A model generated the notes under the pieces. That model did no database searches, was not told the origin of the DNA, and saw only the letters and a program-made list of their open reading frames with translations. A stretch of 41,554 nucleotides of DNA from Streptomyces boluensis. Its GTDB lineage: Bacteria > Actinomycetota > Actinomycetes > Streptomycetales > Streptomycetaceae. Location: NCBI RefSeq assembly GCF_009908195.1, contig NZ_JAAAHS010000021.1:1-41554 (forward strand), read 5' to 3'. A program made the translations under genes and the position numbers. Positions 29,944 to 37,914 of this stretch are shown here, piece by piece (positions within the stretch are counted from its first letter, which is position 1; each line of letters opens with the position of its first letter).

Positions 29944-31212
29944 GTGAGTCACCTGACGGAGCAGCACTACCCCAGTGTGACGGAAATCGTCCTGTCGGCC
30001 CGGGCGTTGGCGGCGGAACGGCCCGACCTCTGCGCGCTTCGGCAGATCGGCACCTCACGCGCGGGGCGCCCTTTGCACCTGCTGACCGTGGGCACGGCTG
30101 GGCGGCATGTCCTGGTCGTCGCGGGCGCCCACGCCAACGAGCCGGTGGGCGGCCCCACAGTGCTGCACCTGGCCCAACGCGTGGTGCGGGAGCGGGAGTT
30201 GCGGACCGGGACGAGGTGGAGTTTCCTGCTCTGCGCGGACCCGGACGGCGCGGCCCTGCACCGCGCGGCGGCGCCCCGCTCGCTGCTCGACTACCACCGG
30301 CACTTCTTCCGCCCCGCAGGCCCCGAACAGCCGGAGTGGGCACCCTCGGTCCTCCCCGCGCACGCGTGGCCGCCGGAGACGCGCGCGTTGCTCGGCGTCA
30401 TAGACGAGCTGCGGCCCTTCCTCCAGGTGTCGCTGCACGGCACTGATCTGGGCGGCAGCTGGGTGCAGTTGACGCGGGACATACCGGGGCTCGCTGAGCC
30501 CTTCGCCAAGTCCGCTGCGGAGCTGCACATTCCGATCGAGACCAGTACGTCGGACGCCGCGGGCTGGCCGGTGTCCGGGCCCGGGGTGCATGTCATGCCG
30601 GATGCGGGCACGGACGCGCTGTTCCCGAGCCTCCCCGAGGACGTGACCCGGTCGACGTGGCATCACGTGCACCGGTACGGCGGGCGCACGGCGATCGTCG
30701 AGGTGCCCATGTGGGCGAGCGACCTCGTCGACGACCCGGCGCCCCACCCGGCGCCGCACGAGGCGCTCCAGCTGATCTCCCGGAGGCTGCGCTCGGAGTC
30801 CCTGCGGGTGGAGGCCGTGCTGCACGAGACCGGCCTCGCGGACGCCGAGGAGCGGGCGCTGCCCGACGGTTGCGCGCCTCTGCTGCGGGCCGCGCGCTGG
30901 GCCCTGGGGCTGGCCCCCGGGCTCGCGGAGGACTGGCTGCGCCCGCCGCCGCGGGGCGCGACGATGACGTACGTCTCCAGCATCGACGCCTTCGGCCGCC
31001 GGCTGCCGCTGCGCGCGGCGGCGATGCTGCTGCGGGTACTCGAAGAGGCGGAGGACGAGGTGGCGCCGCGCCTGGAGCGCTTGGTGGCGCACTGGTGCGA
31101 TGCCTTCGAGGTCCACTTCCGGGCCCGCTGGGTCCCCCTGGAGCACCAGGTGGAACACCAGTCCCGCACGGTCATCGCAGCAGCCCGGCACGCGCGCGTG
31201 GAAGGCGATTGA
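29944..31212 (+). CDS. M14 family zinc carboxypeptidase-like protein
   Basis: This 422-residue protein has the M14 zinc-binding set: H63-x2-E66 in GAHANEPVGG and a distant His165 in SLHGTD. The preceding QIGTSRAGRPLHLLTVG is the usual M14 entry strand. No signal peptide is visible, so it is probably cytoplasmic. The C-terminal 120 residues are helical and not part of the catalytic fold. GTG 29944 has GGAGGG nine bases upstream; a TTG at 29884 is less likely because it coincides with a -35 sequence. The last codons form the first unit of the downstream 37-bp repeat. Confidence 0.83.
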   Translation: MSHLTEQHYPSVTEIVLSARALAAERPDLCALRQIGTSRAGRPLHLLTVGTAGRHVLVVAGAHANEPVGGPTVLHLAQRVVRERELRTGTRWSFLLCADPDGAALHRAAAPRSLLDYHRHFFRPAGPEQPEWAPSVLPAHAWPPETRALLGVIDELRPFLQVSLHGTDLGGSWVQLTRDIPGLAEPFAKSAAELHIPIETSTSDAAGWPVSGPGVHVMPDAGTDALFPSLPEDVTRSTWHHVHRYGGRTAIVEVPMWASDLVDDPAPHPAPHEALQLISRRLRSESLRVEAVLHETGLADAEERALPDGCAPLLRAARWALGLAPGLAEDWLRPPPRGATMTYVSSIDAFGRRLPLRAAAMLLRVLEEAEDEVAPRLERLVAHWCDAFEVHFRARWVPLEHQVEHQSRTVIAAARHARVEGD

Positions 31213-31325
31213 GACACACACGGGTACGCACGCGTGGAGGCCGATTCGAGGCACCACCTCAACCACCCGCGCGTGAAGGCCGATTCGAGGTGCCCCCAAC
31301 CACGCGCGCGTGGAAGCCGATTGAG
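31189..31325. repeat. About 37-bp tandem repeat of the M14 gene end, four copies
   Basis: Four copies of a block of the type CGCGCGTGGAAGGCCGATT, with GTG at 31198, 31234, 31273 and 31310 (steps of 36, 39 and 37), follow one another. The first copy encodes the final Ala-Arg-Val-Glu-Gly-Asp and stop of the M14 peptidase; the others fill the spacer before the FHA gene. Two copies contain the full CACGCGCGCGTG palindrome. Confidence 0.8.
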
Positions 31326-31363
31326 GAACCGACCCACCAGCCGCACCCGAACGCGCCGCGAGT

Positions 31364-31915
31364 TCACTGCACGGCGAGCCTGAACTTCATCGACCCGAAG
31401 CTGACATGGTCGCCGTCCCGGACGATCGCGGCGCCGATCACACGCCGCCCGTTGACGTTCGTCCCGTTGGTCGAACCGAGGTCCCGCAGCACCCACTGGC
31501 CGCCTTCCATGCGCAGCTCGGCGTGACGGCGCGAGACGGTGTCGTGGCTGAGGCGCAGGCCGCTGGCCGGGTCGCGTCCGATGCGCAGCGGGTACGGCGC
31601 GGGCGCGGGCAGCAGCAGCTTGGGCAGCCGCTCGGCCTGCCAGGCCCTGCGCACCCGCACGGTGAACGCCGACACGGCGCCGACCGAGCCGGTCACAAAG
31701 CGCCCCAAGCGGCCCTGCTCGGGCGGCAGATCGGCGGTGAGAGCGGCCAGTTGGTCGGCCCGGCGGGCGACCAGCGCGAGCTCCATACGGCGTACGTACG
31801 TGTCGTGCGAGAGCCTTCCGTGAGCCACGCCCTCCCGCAGCGCGCGCAGCGCCTCGTCACGTTCGGCGTCCGACAGCCGAGCGGGAGACGTGGGGAACTC
31901 GAAGGAGGACGTCAC
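31364..31915 (-). CDS. DUF1707-FHA domain protein
   Basis: This 183-residue protein joins an N-terminal DUF1707 domain (LSDAERDEALRALREGVAHG, about residues 13-64) to a C-terminal FHA domain (about 109-183). The FHA phosphothreonine-binding residues are present: Arg114 in LRIGRDP, Ser128 and His131 in VSRRHAEL, and Asn150 in LGSTNGTNVNG. It should recognise a phosphothreonine peptide, likely made by a Pkn-type kinase, and may act as a cytoplasmic adaptor. A leaderless promoter ends seven bases before GTG 31915. No kinase gene is nearby. Confidence 0.9.
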   Translation of the reverse strand: MTSSFEFPTSPARLSDAERDEALRALREGVAHGRLSHDTYVRRMELALVARRADQLAALTADLPPEQGRLGRFVTGSVGAVSAFTVRVRRAWQAERLPKLLLPAPAPYPLRIGRDPASGLRLSHDTVSRRHAELRMEGGQWVLRDLGSTNGTNVNGRRVIGAAIVRDGDHVSFGSMKFRLAVQ

Positions 31916-31922
31916 GTTCGCG

Positions 31923-31951
31923 ATTGTCGGACAGTGCCGCCGGGGTGTCCA
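31923..31951 (-). promoter_or_regulatory. Leaderless promoter of the DUF1707-FHA gene
   Basis: On the minus strand TGGACA (31946-31951) and GACAAT (31923-31928) are 17 bases apart, and seven bases separate the -10 from GTG 31915. There is no Shine-Dalgarno sequence. Confidence 0.65.
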
Positions 31952-32024
31952 GAAAACCCGTCAAGTTCGGCCGTCGCTGACCAGCGGCGATCTCCCGCGC
32001 ACACCCCAGGGAGCCGAAATCCGC

Positions 32025-32053
32025 TGGACCGGGCCGCACCTCGCACATAGGGT
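32025..32053 (+). promoter_or_regulatory. Promoter of the GNAT gene with upstream mini-ORF
   Basis: TGGACC (32025-32030) and TAGGGT (32048-32053) are 17 bases apart. Transcription would begin near 32060, so the message includes the 19-codon upstream frame at 32093. Confidence 0.6.
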
Positions 32054-32092
32054 CGACGCGACGCCACTGCTTACGGAAAGGAGGCGAGAGCG

Positions 32093-32152
32093 ATGAAGTG
32101 CACCACTCTGTCACTGCGCTCCCGCCCCGTCCGTGCGGCGTTCCGGGTCTGA
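32093..32152 (+). CDS. 19-residue upstream peptide in the leader of the GNAT gene
   Basis: ATG 32093 is preceded by AAAGGAGGCGAGAGCG, a near-perfect ribosome site, and opens the peptide MKCTTLSLRSRPVRAAFRV before TGA at 32150. The stop is 36 bases before the ATG of the acetyltransferase, which has its own, weaker site. The peptide is basic with four Arg. A translated frame here could control the downstream gene through ribosome position. I do not recognise a family. Confidence 0.5.
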   Translation: MKCTTLSLRSRPVRAAFRV

Positions 32153-32188
32153 ACGGGAGCGTGTCGTTCCGTACCGAAGGACTCTTCC

Positions 32189-33091
32189 ATGACCGATCTG
32201 GTCGTCCGCGCGCTCACCGACCGGGACGCGCACCTGTTCAACTCCCTTGCCGATCCCGGCCTCGTGGGCCGCGCCATCACGGGCGTCGAGTACCGCACGC
32301 TGGCCGAGGGCGGCGGCTACCGGCCCGACTGGACCTATGTGGCCCTGCGCGACGGCAAGGTCGTCGCGCGTGCCGCCTGGTGGGGCGCTCCCGAGGACAC
32401 AGAGCCACGCAACATCAACTGGTTGGACTTCGCCGACGGCGAGCTGGAGGCCGGTGTCACGCTGCTGCGCGAGGCACCGTTCGACGTCGACTACGAGCTG
32501 GTCCTGCCGCCCGACTGGCGCGAGCGGCCCGAGGCCAAAGCGGCCGCAGAGGCTCGCATCGCCGCGGCAGAGAAGGCGGGAAAACGCCTCCTTGTGGAAC
32601 GCCTCCGCTACGCGTGGACGCCGGAATGCGGACTTCCGGAGCGACCGGGCCGATTGGTGTTCGTCGACGAGCGTGACGACGACGTGCTCCTCGACGTGCT
32701 GCGCAGGATCCACTCCGCCACCCTGGACGCGCACGCACTACGCGCGAAGGAGACGGGCGGCCCGGATCAGGCGGCGCGGGAGGAGCTCGAGTACATCCAC
32801 TGGTGCCCGGAGGCCTGGCCGCAGTTGGCGTACACGCCCGAGGGCGCACTAGTGGGGCTGCATCTGCCGTGCCGGATCCCGGTGGGCTTCGCGGCCGGGT
32901 TCATCGGTGTGGTCCCGGAGCAGCGCGGCCACGGATACGCCTTCGACCTCCTCGCCGAGTCGACTCACTTCCTGAGCGAGCGCGGAGTCGAGCACATCGT
33001 CGCGGCGACGGACCTGGGAAACGCCCCTATGGCGGCGCATTTCGCGAAGGCGGGCTATCCGGTGGCGCAGCGGCGCATCGACCTCGTGTGA
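32189..33091 (+). CDS. GNAT family N-acetyltransferase
   Basis: This 300-residue protein has an N-terminal half resembling a degenerate acetyltransferase domain (DWTYVALRDGKVVARAAWW) and a C-terminal GNAT domain whose motif A reads GFIGVVPEQRGHGYA (about residues 235-250), followed by DLGNAPMAAHFAKAGYPV. The doubled size suggests a tandem GNAT with one acetyl-CoA site. GAAGGA precedes ATG 32189. The substrate is unknown. Its message carries a well-initiated upstream mini-ORF. Confidence 0.85.
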   Translation: MTDLVVRALTDRDAHLFNSLADPGLVGRAITGVEYRTLAEGGGYRPDWTYVALRDGKVVARAAWWGAPEDTEPRNINWLDFADGELEAGVTLLREAPFDVDYELVLPPDWRERPEAKAAAEARIAAAEKAGKRLLVERLRYAWTPECGLPERPGRLVFVDERDDDVLLDVLRRIHSATLDAHALRAKETGGPDQAAREELEYIHWCPEAWPQLAYTPEGALVGLHLPCRIPVGFAAGFIGVVPEQRGHGYAFDLLAESTHFLSERGVEHIVAATDLGNAPMAAHFAKAGYPVAQRRIDLV

Positions 33092-33301
33092 ACGGCCCCT
33101 GGGTGTCGTCGCGCACCTGATAGTGCCGGTTTCGCCGCCGGCGTCGACCTGCTGAACTCGCCACTGAAGGCGCGGGATTCGGCTCCGGATGTGGCGGAAC
33201 CAGCGGCGGAATGATCTCCGGTGCAGCACGATGGACGGGCGAGGTCACTGACAGCGTCCGGCCGGACACGACGGTCGGCGGCAGCAGACGGGGGTCCGTC
33301 C

Positions 33302-35098
33302 GTGCGGTTCGAGGTGTGGGCGCCACTGGCGCAGGACCGGGTCACGCTCCGACTGGAGGGCAGCACGCACGCGTTGATGCGTGATCCGGAGCGGCCGGAC
33401 TGGTGGACGGGCGACGCGGAAGCGGCGCACGGGGCGCGGTACGGCTTCGTGCTCGACGGCCGCGACGGGCCGCCGCTGCCGGATCCGCGCTCCCTTCGCC
33501 AGCCGGACGGACCGGACGGGGCGAGCGCCGTCGTGGACCACGACGCGTACACCTGGCGCACGCCGTGGCCGGGCCGGGCCCTGACGGGCGCTTCGGTGCT
33601 GTACGAGCTGCACATCGGCACGTACACCCGCGAGGGCACCCTGGACGCGGCTGCGGAACGCCTGGGCCATCTCCGGGACTTGGGGGTCAGCCACGTTCAG
33701 CTGATGCCGCTGAGCCCGATGCCGGGGCGGTACGGCTGGGGGCACGAGGGGGCGTCGCCGTGGGCCGTGCACGAGCCGTACGGCGGGCCCGACGCGCTGA
33801 AGCGCTTTGTCGACACCGCGCATGAGCACGGGCTCGGCGTGGTGCTCGATGTGGTGCATCACCATCTGGGCCCGTCGGACAACCACCTCGCGGCGTACGG
33901 CCCGTACTTCTCGAACAGCTCGTACGTCTCGGACGACCCCCACCTCTCGGACGGCCCGCACGCACCCTGGGGTGCCGCCGCCAACCTGGACGGCGCGGGC
34001 TCCGACGAGGTGCGCGCGTATCTGATCGGCAGCGCGCTGTCCTGGCTGCGGGACTTCCGGATCGACGGGCTCCGGCTCGACGCGGTCGACGCCCTGCGAG
34101 ACACGCGCGCGTGTCACTTCCTGGAGGAGCTGTCCACCGCCGTGGACGAGCTCGCCACCCAACTGGATCGGCCGCTGTTCCTCGTCGCGGAGTCCGGCCG
34201 CAACGACCCGCGCCTGATCACCGCGCGCACCTCCGGCGGGCTGGGGGTGCACGCTCAGCGGAACGACGACTTCCATCACGCTCTGCACACCGCGCTGACC
34301 GGCGAGGAGCAGGGCCGTTACGCGGACTTCGCGCCCGCACCCCTCGCGGCGCTGGCGAAGACCCTGACGGCCGCGTTCTTCCACGACGGAGGCCATTCCG
34401 GTTTCCGCGGCCACCGCCACGGTCGGCCCGTGGACCGGGTACGCACCCCCGCGCACCGCTTCATCGGGCATGCGCAGTCCCACGACGAAGTGGGAAATCG
34501 TGCACAAGGGGACCGGCTTTCGGCCTCGCTCACACCCGGCCTGCTCGCCTGCACGGCCGCGCTCACGCTCACGGCGCCGTTCATCCCCATGCTGTTCATG
34601 GGCGAGGAGTGGGCGGCGGGAACGCCGTGGCAGTTCTTCACCGATCAGCCCGACGCCGAGCGCGCCGAGGCCGTACGGCGGGGCCGCACAAGGGAGTTCA
34701 GCTCCCACGGCTGGGACGCGGACGGCATCCCGGACCCGCAGGACCCGGCGACCCTGGAACGCTCCCGTCTGAACTGGGGCGAGCCGCAGAACGGGCACCA
34801 CGCGCGCGTGCTCGACTGGTACCGCACCCTGATCGCGCTGCGCCGCAGCCAACCCGACCTGTGCGACCCGGACTTGGCATCGGTGCGGGTGGCGTACGAC
34901 GAAGCGGGCCGGTGGCTGGCGTTCCGGCGCGGGGACCTGCGGATCGCCGTCAACCTCGCCAAGGAACCGGCCGAGATCCCGCTCCTGGGCGGCCGGGCGC
35001 GCGTCCTCGCCGCCTGGGAGCCCGTGGAGGCGCCCGGCCCGGACGGCACCCTGCATCTGCCGCCCGAGTCGTGCGTGGTGCTCGGCCCGCTCCAGTGA
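33302..35098 (+). CDS. treZ: Malto-oligosyltrehalose trehalohydrolase
   Basis: This 598-residue GH13 enzyme releases trehalose from maltooligosyltrehalose, the second step of the TreY-TreZ route from glycogen. The start MRFEVWAPLAQDRVTLRL is the family's N-terminal carbohydrate-binding domain, which is why I chose GTG 33302 over an in-frame GTG at 33221 with no ribosome site. The catalytic barrel shows the nucleophile Asp260 in LRLDAVDAL, the acid Glu297 in FLVAESGRND and the third acid Asp395 in SHDEVGN. The partner treY and debranching treX are not adjacent. The 210-base spacer upstream holds a GC-rich dyad near 33125-33145 and nothing else recognised. Confidence 0.92.
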   Translation: MRFEVWAPLAQDRVTLRLEGSTHALMRDPERPDWWTGDAEAAHGARYGFVLDGRDGPPLPDPRSLRQPDGPDGASAVVDHDAYTWRTPWPGRALTGASVLYELHIGTYTREGTLDAAAERLGHLRDLGVSHVQLMPLSPMPGRYGWGHEGASPWAVHEPYGGPDALKRFVDTAHEHGLGVVLDVVHHHLGPSDNHLAAYGPYFSNSSYVSDDPHLSDGPHAPWGAAANLDGAGSDEVRAYLIGSALSWLRDFRIDGLRLDAVDALRDTRACHFLEELSTAVDELATQLDRPLFLVAESGRNDPRLITARTSGGLGVHAQRNDDFHHALHTALTGEEQGRYADFAPAPLAALAKTLTAAFFHDGGHSGFRGHRHGRPVDRVRTPAHRFIGHAQSHDEVGNRAQGDRLSASLTPGLLACTAALTLTAPFIPMLFMGEEWAAGTPWQFFTDQPDAERAEAVRRGRTREFSSHGWDADGIPDPQDPATLERSRLNWGEPQNGHHARVLDWYRTLIALRRSQPDLCDPDLASVRVAYDEAGRWLAFRRGDLRIAVNLAKEPAEIPLLGGRARVLAAWEPVEAPGPDGTLHLPPESCVVLGPLQ

Positions 35099-35120
35099 GG
35101 CGGGCCGCCGCCGCCCAGGG

Positions 35121-36245
35121 CTACTCGACCACGGCCAGTTCGCGCGCCGTGTTGTTGAGACGGTGGCCGCCCTCGTCAGTGACCGTGACGATGTCCTCGA
35201 TGCGTACGCCGAACCGCCCCGGCAGATAGATCCCGGGCTCCACGGAGAAGCACATGCCGGGCACCAGGGGCTGTTCCTCGCCCTCGATCATGTAGGGCGG
35301 TTCGTGGGTGGTCACGCCGATGCCGTGGCCGGTGCGGTGGATGAAGTACGTGCCGTACCCGGCGTCGTCGATGACCGCGCGGGCCGCCCGGTCGACCTCC
35401 TGGCAGGCGATGCCCGGCTGGACGGCCGCGCACCCCGCGTCCTGCGCCTCCCGCACGAGATCGTGCACCTTCTGCTCCTCGGCGCTCGGCTCACCCACGT
35501 GCACGGTGCGCGAGGTGTCCGAGCCGTAGCCGTGCTTGAGGCCGCCGAAATCGAGCACCACCATGTCGCCGTGCTCAATGGTGCGTTCGCCCGCCTCATG
35601 GTGCGGGTTGGCGCCGTTGGGCCCGGACCCGACAACAGTGAAGTCGACCTGCGAGTGCCCGAACTGCCGCAACAGATCAGCCAGGTCGGCCGCCACATCG
35701 AGCTCCTTGCGGCCGGAGAAACGCACCTTGAGGATCTCCTCGTACGTGGCGTCCGCCGCCGCCCCCGCGGCCGTGAGCCGCTCCAGTTCGTGGACGTCCT
35801 TGACGGCGCGCAGCATCGGCAGGGCCTCGGTCAGGGAGGCGTACGTCGTGCCGGGCAGTGCCTGCTGCAGGCCGAGAAGGTGCATGGCCCAGGCGTTGTC
35901 ACTGACGCCGAAGCGACCGTCCACGTCGAGCAGCGGCGCGGTGACGGCGTACGGGTCCTTGCCGTCCGTCCAGTCCCGCAGGGTCAGCGCGGGCGCTCCA
36001 GGGGCCCGCTGGGCGTCCGGCGCCTCCAGGGTGGGCACGACGAGCACGGGGTCCTGGCCGGCGGCGAGCACGAGCAGGGTGAGCCGCTCCGTGGTCGCGG
36101 TGGGCTGGTAGCCGGTGAGCCAGACCAGGTCGGGTCCTGGCGCGACGAGCACCCCGGCGAGACCGGCGTCGGTGGCGGACTGGACTGCACGCTCCATCCG
36201 AGCCTTGTAGTCGTCGGCGGTGAACGGCACGGGCGCGGTCGTCAT
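35121..36245 (-). CDS. M24 family aminopeptidase P (Xaa-Pro peptidase)
   Basis: This 374-residue cytoplasmic metallopeptidase removes N-terminal residues ahead of proline. It has a creatinase-like N-domain (residues 1-145) and a pita-bread catalytic domain with the complete dinuclear metal site: Asp232 (VVLDFGG), Asp243 (GSDTSRT), His307 (HRTGHGIG), Glu336 (SVEPGIY) and Glu350 (VRIEDI). ATG 36245 follows GGGAGGC by about seven bases. It is divergent from the phosphoesterase gene, and the shared 220-base spacer contains a 31-bp inverted repeat. Confidence 0.92.
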   Translation of the reverse strand: MTTAPVPFTADDYKARMERAVQSATDAGLAGVLVAPGPDLVWLTGYQPTATTERLTLLVLAAGQDPVLVVPTLEAPDAQRAPGAPALTLRDWTDGKDPYAVTAPLLDVDGRFGVSDNAWAMHLLGLQQALPGTTYASLTEALPMLRAVKDVHELERLTAAGAAADATYEEILKVRFSGRKELDVAADLADLLRQFGHSQVDFTVVGSGPNGANPHHEAGERTIEHGDMVVLDFGGLKHGYGSDTSRTVHVGEPSAEEQKVHDLVREAQDAGCAAVQPGIACQEVDRAARAVIDDAGYGTYFIHRTGHGIGVTTHEPPYMIEGEEQPLVPGMCFSVEPGIYLPGRFGVRIEDIVTVTDEGGHRLNNTARELAVVE

Positions 36246-36374
36246 TGGCTGCCTCCCAGAGCATGCGGAATTCTCCCCGCGCATCATCGCCCGGCCCCAC
36301 GCACGCGCGCGAGTGGTGCCCGGCTTGAGCGGCTCCTCGGAGACCTGCGCCGGCCCGCACCACACACCCGCACG

Positions 36375-36405
36375 GTTAATGGTTGGATGGCCTCCAAACA
36401 TTAAC
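36375..36405. promoter_or_regulatory. 31-bp AT-rich inverted repeat in a divergent spacer
   Basis: GTTAATGGTTGGA and TCCAAACATTAAC pair over 13 positions with a single mismatch around TGGCC. It is a conspicuous AT-rich island in GC-rich DNA, 130 bases before the aminopeptidase start and 62 bases before the phosphoesterase start. It has the size of an operator for a dimeric regulator such as a TetR, MarR or PadR protein. No regulator gene is adjacent. Confidence 0.65.
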
Positions 36406-36466
36406 TGCCGACGGAAGCCTGTCGCTACGGTCGGAGACCGTCGGCCCCTCGGGGAGGGTTCAAAAC

Positions 36467-37222
36467 GTGCTCGTACTGGCCCAGATCAGCGATCTCCACC
36501 TCGACGGCACAGCACGCGCGCGTGAACGTGCCGAACGGGTCATGGACCGGCTGCGCGGTCTCCACGCGCGCGTGGACGCGGTGCTCGTCACGGGGGACAT
36601 CGCCGACCACGGCACGGAGGCCGAGTACGAGGAGGCGGCCCGCATCCTCCGGGCACCGTTCCCGGTACTCACCTGTCCCGGCAATCACGACGTGCGCGCG
36701 CCGTACCGCAAGGCACTCCTGGGTGAGCCCGACGCGTCTCGCCCCGACGCCCCGGTGAACGCCATCCATCGCGTCAACGGCGCCGCTGTTCTCATGTGTG
36801 ACTCGAGCATCCCCGGCCGCGACGACGGCCTCCTCGACGGGGAGACGTACGCATGGATCGAGGCGACGCTCGACGACCTGGACGCCGATACGCCGGCCCT
36901 GCTGGCGTTCCATCACCCGCCGGTTGCCCTGCACCACCCGCTGCCGGACTCCTATCCGCTGCGCCGGCCGCAGGACCTGGCCGCCCTGCTGGAGCGCCGC
37001 CCGCAGGTCAAGGCGGTCATCACCGGGCACGCCCACTCCCCAGCGGCCACGGTGTTCGCGGGGCGCCCCCTCGTCGTCGGCCCTGGCGTCACTTGGATGC
37101 TTCAATTGCCGTGGGAGAGCCCGGACTTGGCGGACCGCGAAGCCGACCCCGGGCTCGCCTTCCATGTGCTCGACGACGAGGGGCGCCTGACGACGCACTT
37201 CCGCAGCGTGCGAGCGACCTGA
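36467..37222 (+). CDS. Metallophosphoesterase (CpdA-like)
   Basis: This 251-residue calcineurin-like enzyme has the complete dinuclear metal motif series: QISDLHLDG, VTGDIADHG, CPGNHD, AFHHPP and ITGHAHS. The layout resembles class III cyclic nucleotide phosphodiesterases (CpdA), so cAMP hydrolysis is a fair guess, though activities vary in this family. I chose GTG 36467, with GGAGGG about eight bases upstream, giving the start MLVLAQISDLHLDG. Two CACGCGCGCGTG palindromes lie within its first 110 bases. Confidence 0.87.
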   Translation: MLVLAQISDLHLDGTARARERAERVMDRLRGLHARVDAVLVTGDIADHGTEAEYEEAARILRAPFPVLTCPGNHDVRAPYRKALLGEPDASRPDAPVNAIHRVNGAAVLMCDSSIPGRDDGLLDGETYAWIEATLDDLDADTPALLAFHHPPVALHHPLPDSYPLRRPQDLAALLERRPQVKAVITGHAHSPAATVFAGRPLVVGPGVTWMLQLPWESPDLADREADPGLAFHVLDDEGRLTTHFRSVRAT

Positions 37223-37242
37223 GCCGGCACCCGGCACCCGGC

Positions 37243-37267
37243 CACACGCACACGCACGCACGCGCGT
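37243..37267. repeat. 25-base alternating pyrimidine-purine run
   Basis: From 37243 to 37267 every base alternates pyrimidine and purine (CA, CG and GT steps such as CACACGCACACGCACG). It lies in the 50-base gap between the convergent phosphoesterase and PDZ genes. Such runs can form left-handed DNA under supercoiling. Confidence 0.7.
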
Positions 37268-37272
37268 TGTCG

Positions 37273-37914
37273 CTACGTCACCACGCCCGGCGTGACGGAG
37301 AGGTACTGGCGCTCGCCGTTCGCGTGCCGCACCGTCACGGGTACCGCCGCGCCGGGGCGGGACTGGGCGACGGCGGCCGCGAGTTGGGCCGCCGACCCCA
37401 CTTTCGCCCCGCCGAGGGTCAGCAGTACGTCACCGCGCACGAGCCCCGCGACATAGCCGGGCCCCGGGACGTGCACGCCGACGAGCAGCGCACCACCACC
37501 CTTCGGCGCGTCGACCGCCTCGACACCGAGGGTCGGCCGAGCGGCCCTGCCGGACGCACCGGCACCCTTGGCGTCCGCCGTGCCGCCCTGCGGCTCCTGA
37601 TGCGAGGGCTGCCCTGAGTGGTCCGGACCGCCGGTGCGCGGGCCCGACGGCTGCGCACCGCCCTGCTGGCCTGGCAGGTGCGCCGCGGCCTGCTGCTTCA
37701 GGTCGGCGAGCCTGCTCATGCCGATGACGGTCGCGCCGACGGTACCGAGGCCGACCCCGGCGAGCAGCAGCGTCAGTGCGGCGCCGACGGTGAGGAGCGC
37801 GGTCATCAGCCGCCTGCCCCGCCGCCGGGCGGCGTGTGGACGGTGCCCCGGTTCGGCCGCCGCCGCACGGCCGGGCATCGGCTTCGGACGCAACGCTGTC
37901 TGTTCCATGTCCAT
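37273..37914 (-). CDS. Single-pass membrane protein with C-terminal PDZ domain
   Basis: This 213-residue protein has a basic cytoplasmic N-terminus (AARRRGRRL), one membrane segment (about residues 37-66), a Gly/Gln/Pro-rich linker and an extracytoplasmic PDZ domain (about residues 120-213; VHVPGPGYVAGLVRGDVLLTLGG is the carboxylate-binding region). The layout resembles HtrA/DegS proteins with the protease domain missing; no Ser-His-Asp triad is present. GGAGG precedes ATG 37914. It may bind C-termini of exported proteins as an adaptor. Confidence 0.85.
   Translation of the reverse strand: MDMEQTALRPKPMPGRAAAAEPGHRPHAARRRGRRLMTALLTVGAALTLLLAGVGLGTVGATVIGMSRLADLKQQAAAHLPGQQGGAQPSGPRTGGPDHSGQPSHQEPQGGTADAKGAGASGRAARPTLGVEAVDAPKGGGALLVGVHVPGPGYVAGLVRGDVLLTLGGAKVGSAAQLAAAVAQSRPGAAVPVTVRHANGERQYLSVTPGVVT

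Larger units (their letters stand above)
26376..36574. repeat. Cluster of ten CACGCGCGCGTG palindromes
   Basis: The perfect 12-bp palindrome CACGCGCGCGTG starts at 26376, 26403, 27224, 29482, 31189, 31301, 34102, 34799, 36513 and 36563. Seven or eight copies lie within genes on both strands and the rest between genes; the copy at 34102 extends to 16 bp. I found none from 1 to 26375 or after 36574, where only 10-bp CACGCGCGTG forms (12409, 39474) or one-mismatch forms occur. The words alternate pyrimidine and purine throughout. Confidence 0.85.

Noticed and set aside
29944..31212. M14 protein considered as a secreted carboxypeptidase or succinylglutamate desuccinylase
   Set aside because: No signal peptide is visible, and the zinc ligands alone do not distinguish peptidase from deacylase subfamilies, so only the M14 fold is called.
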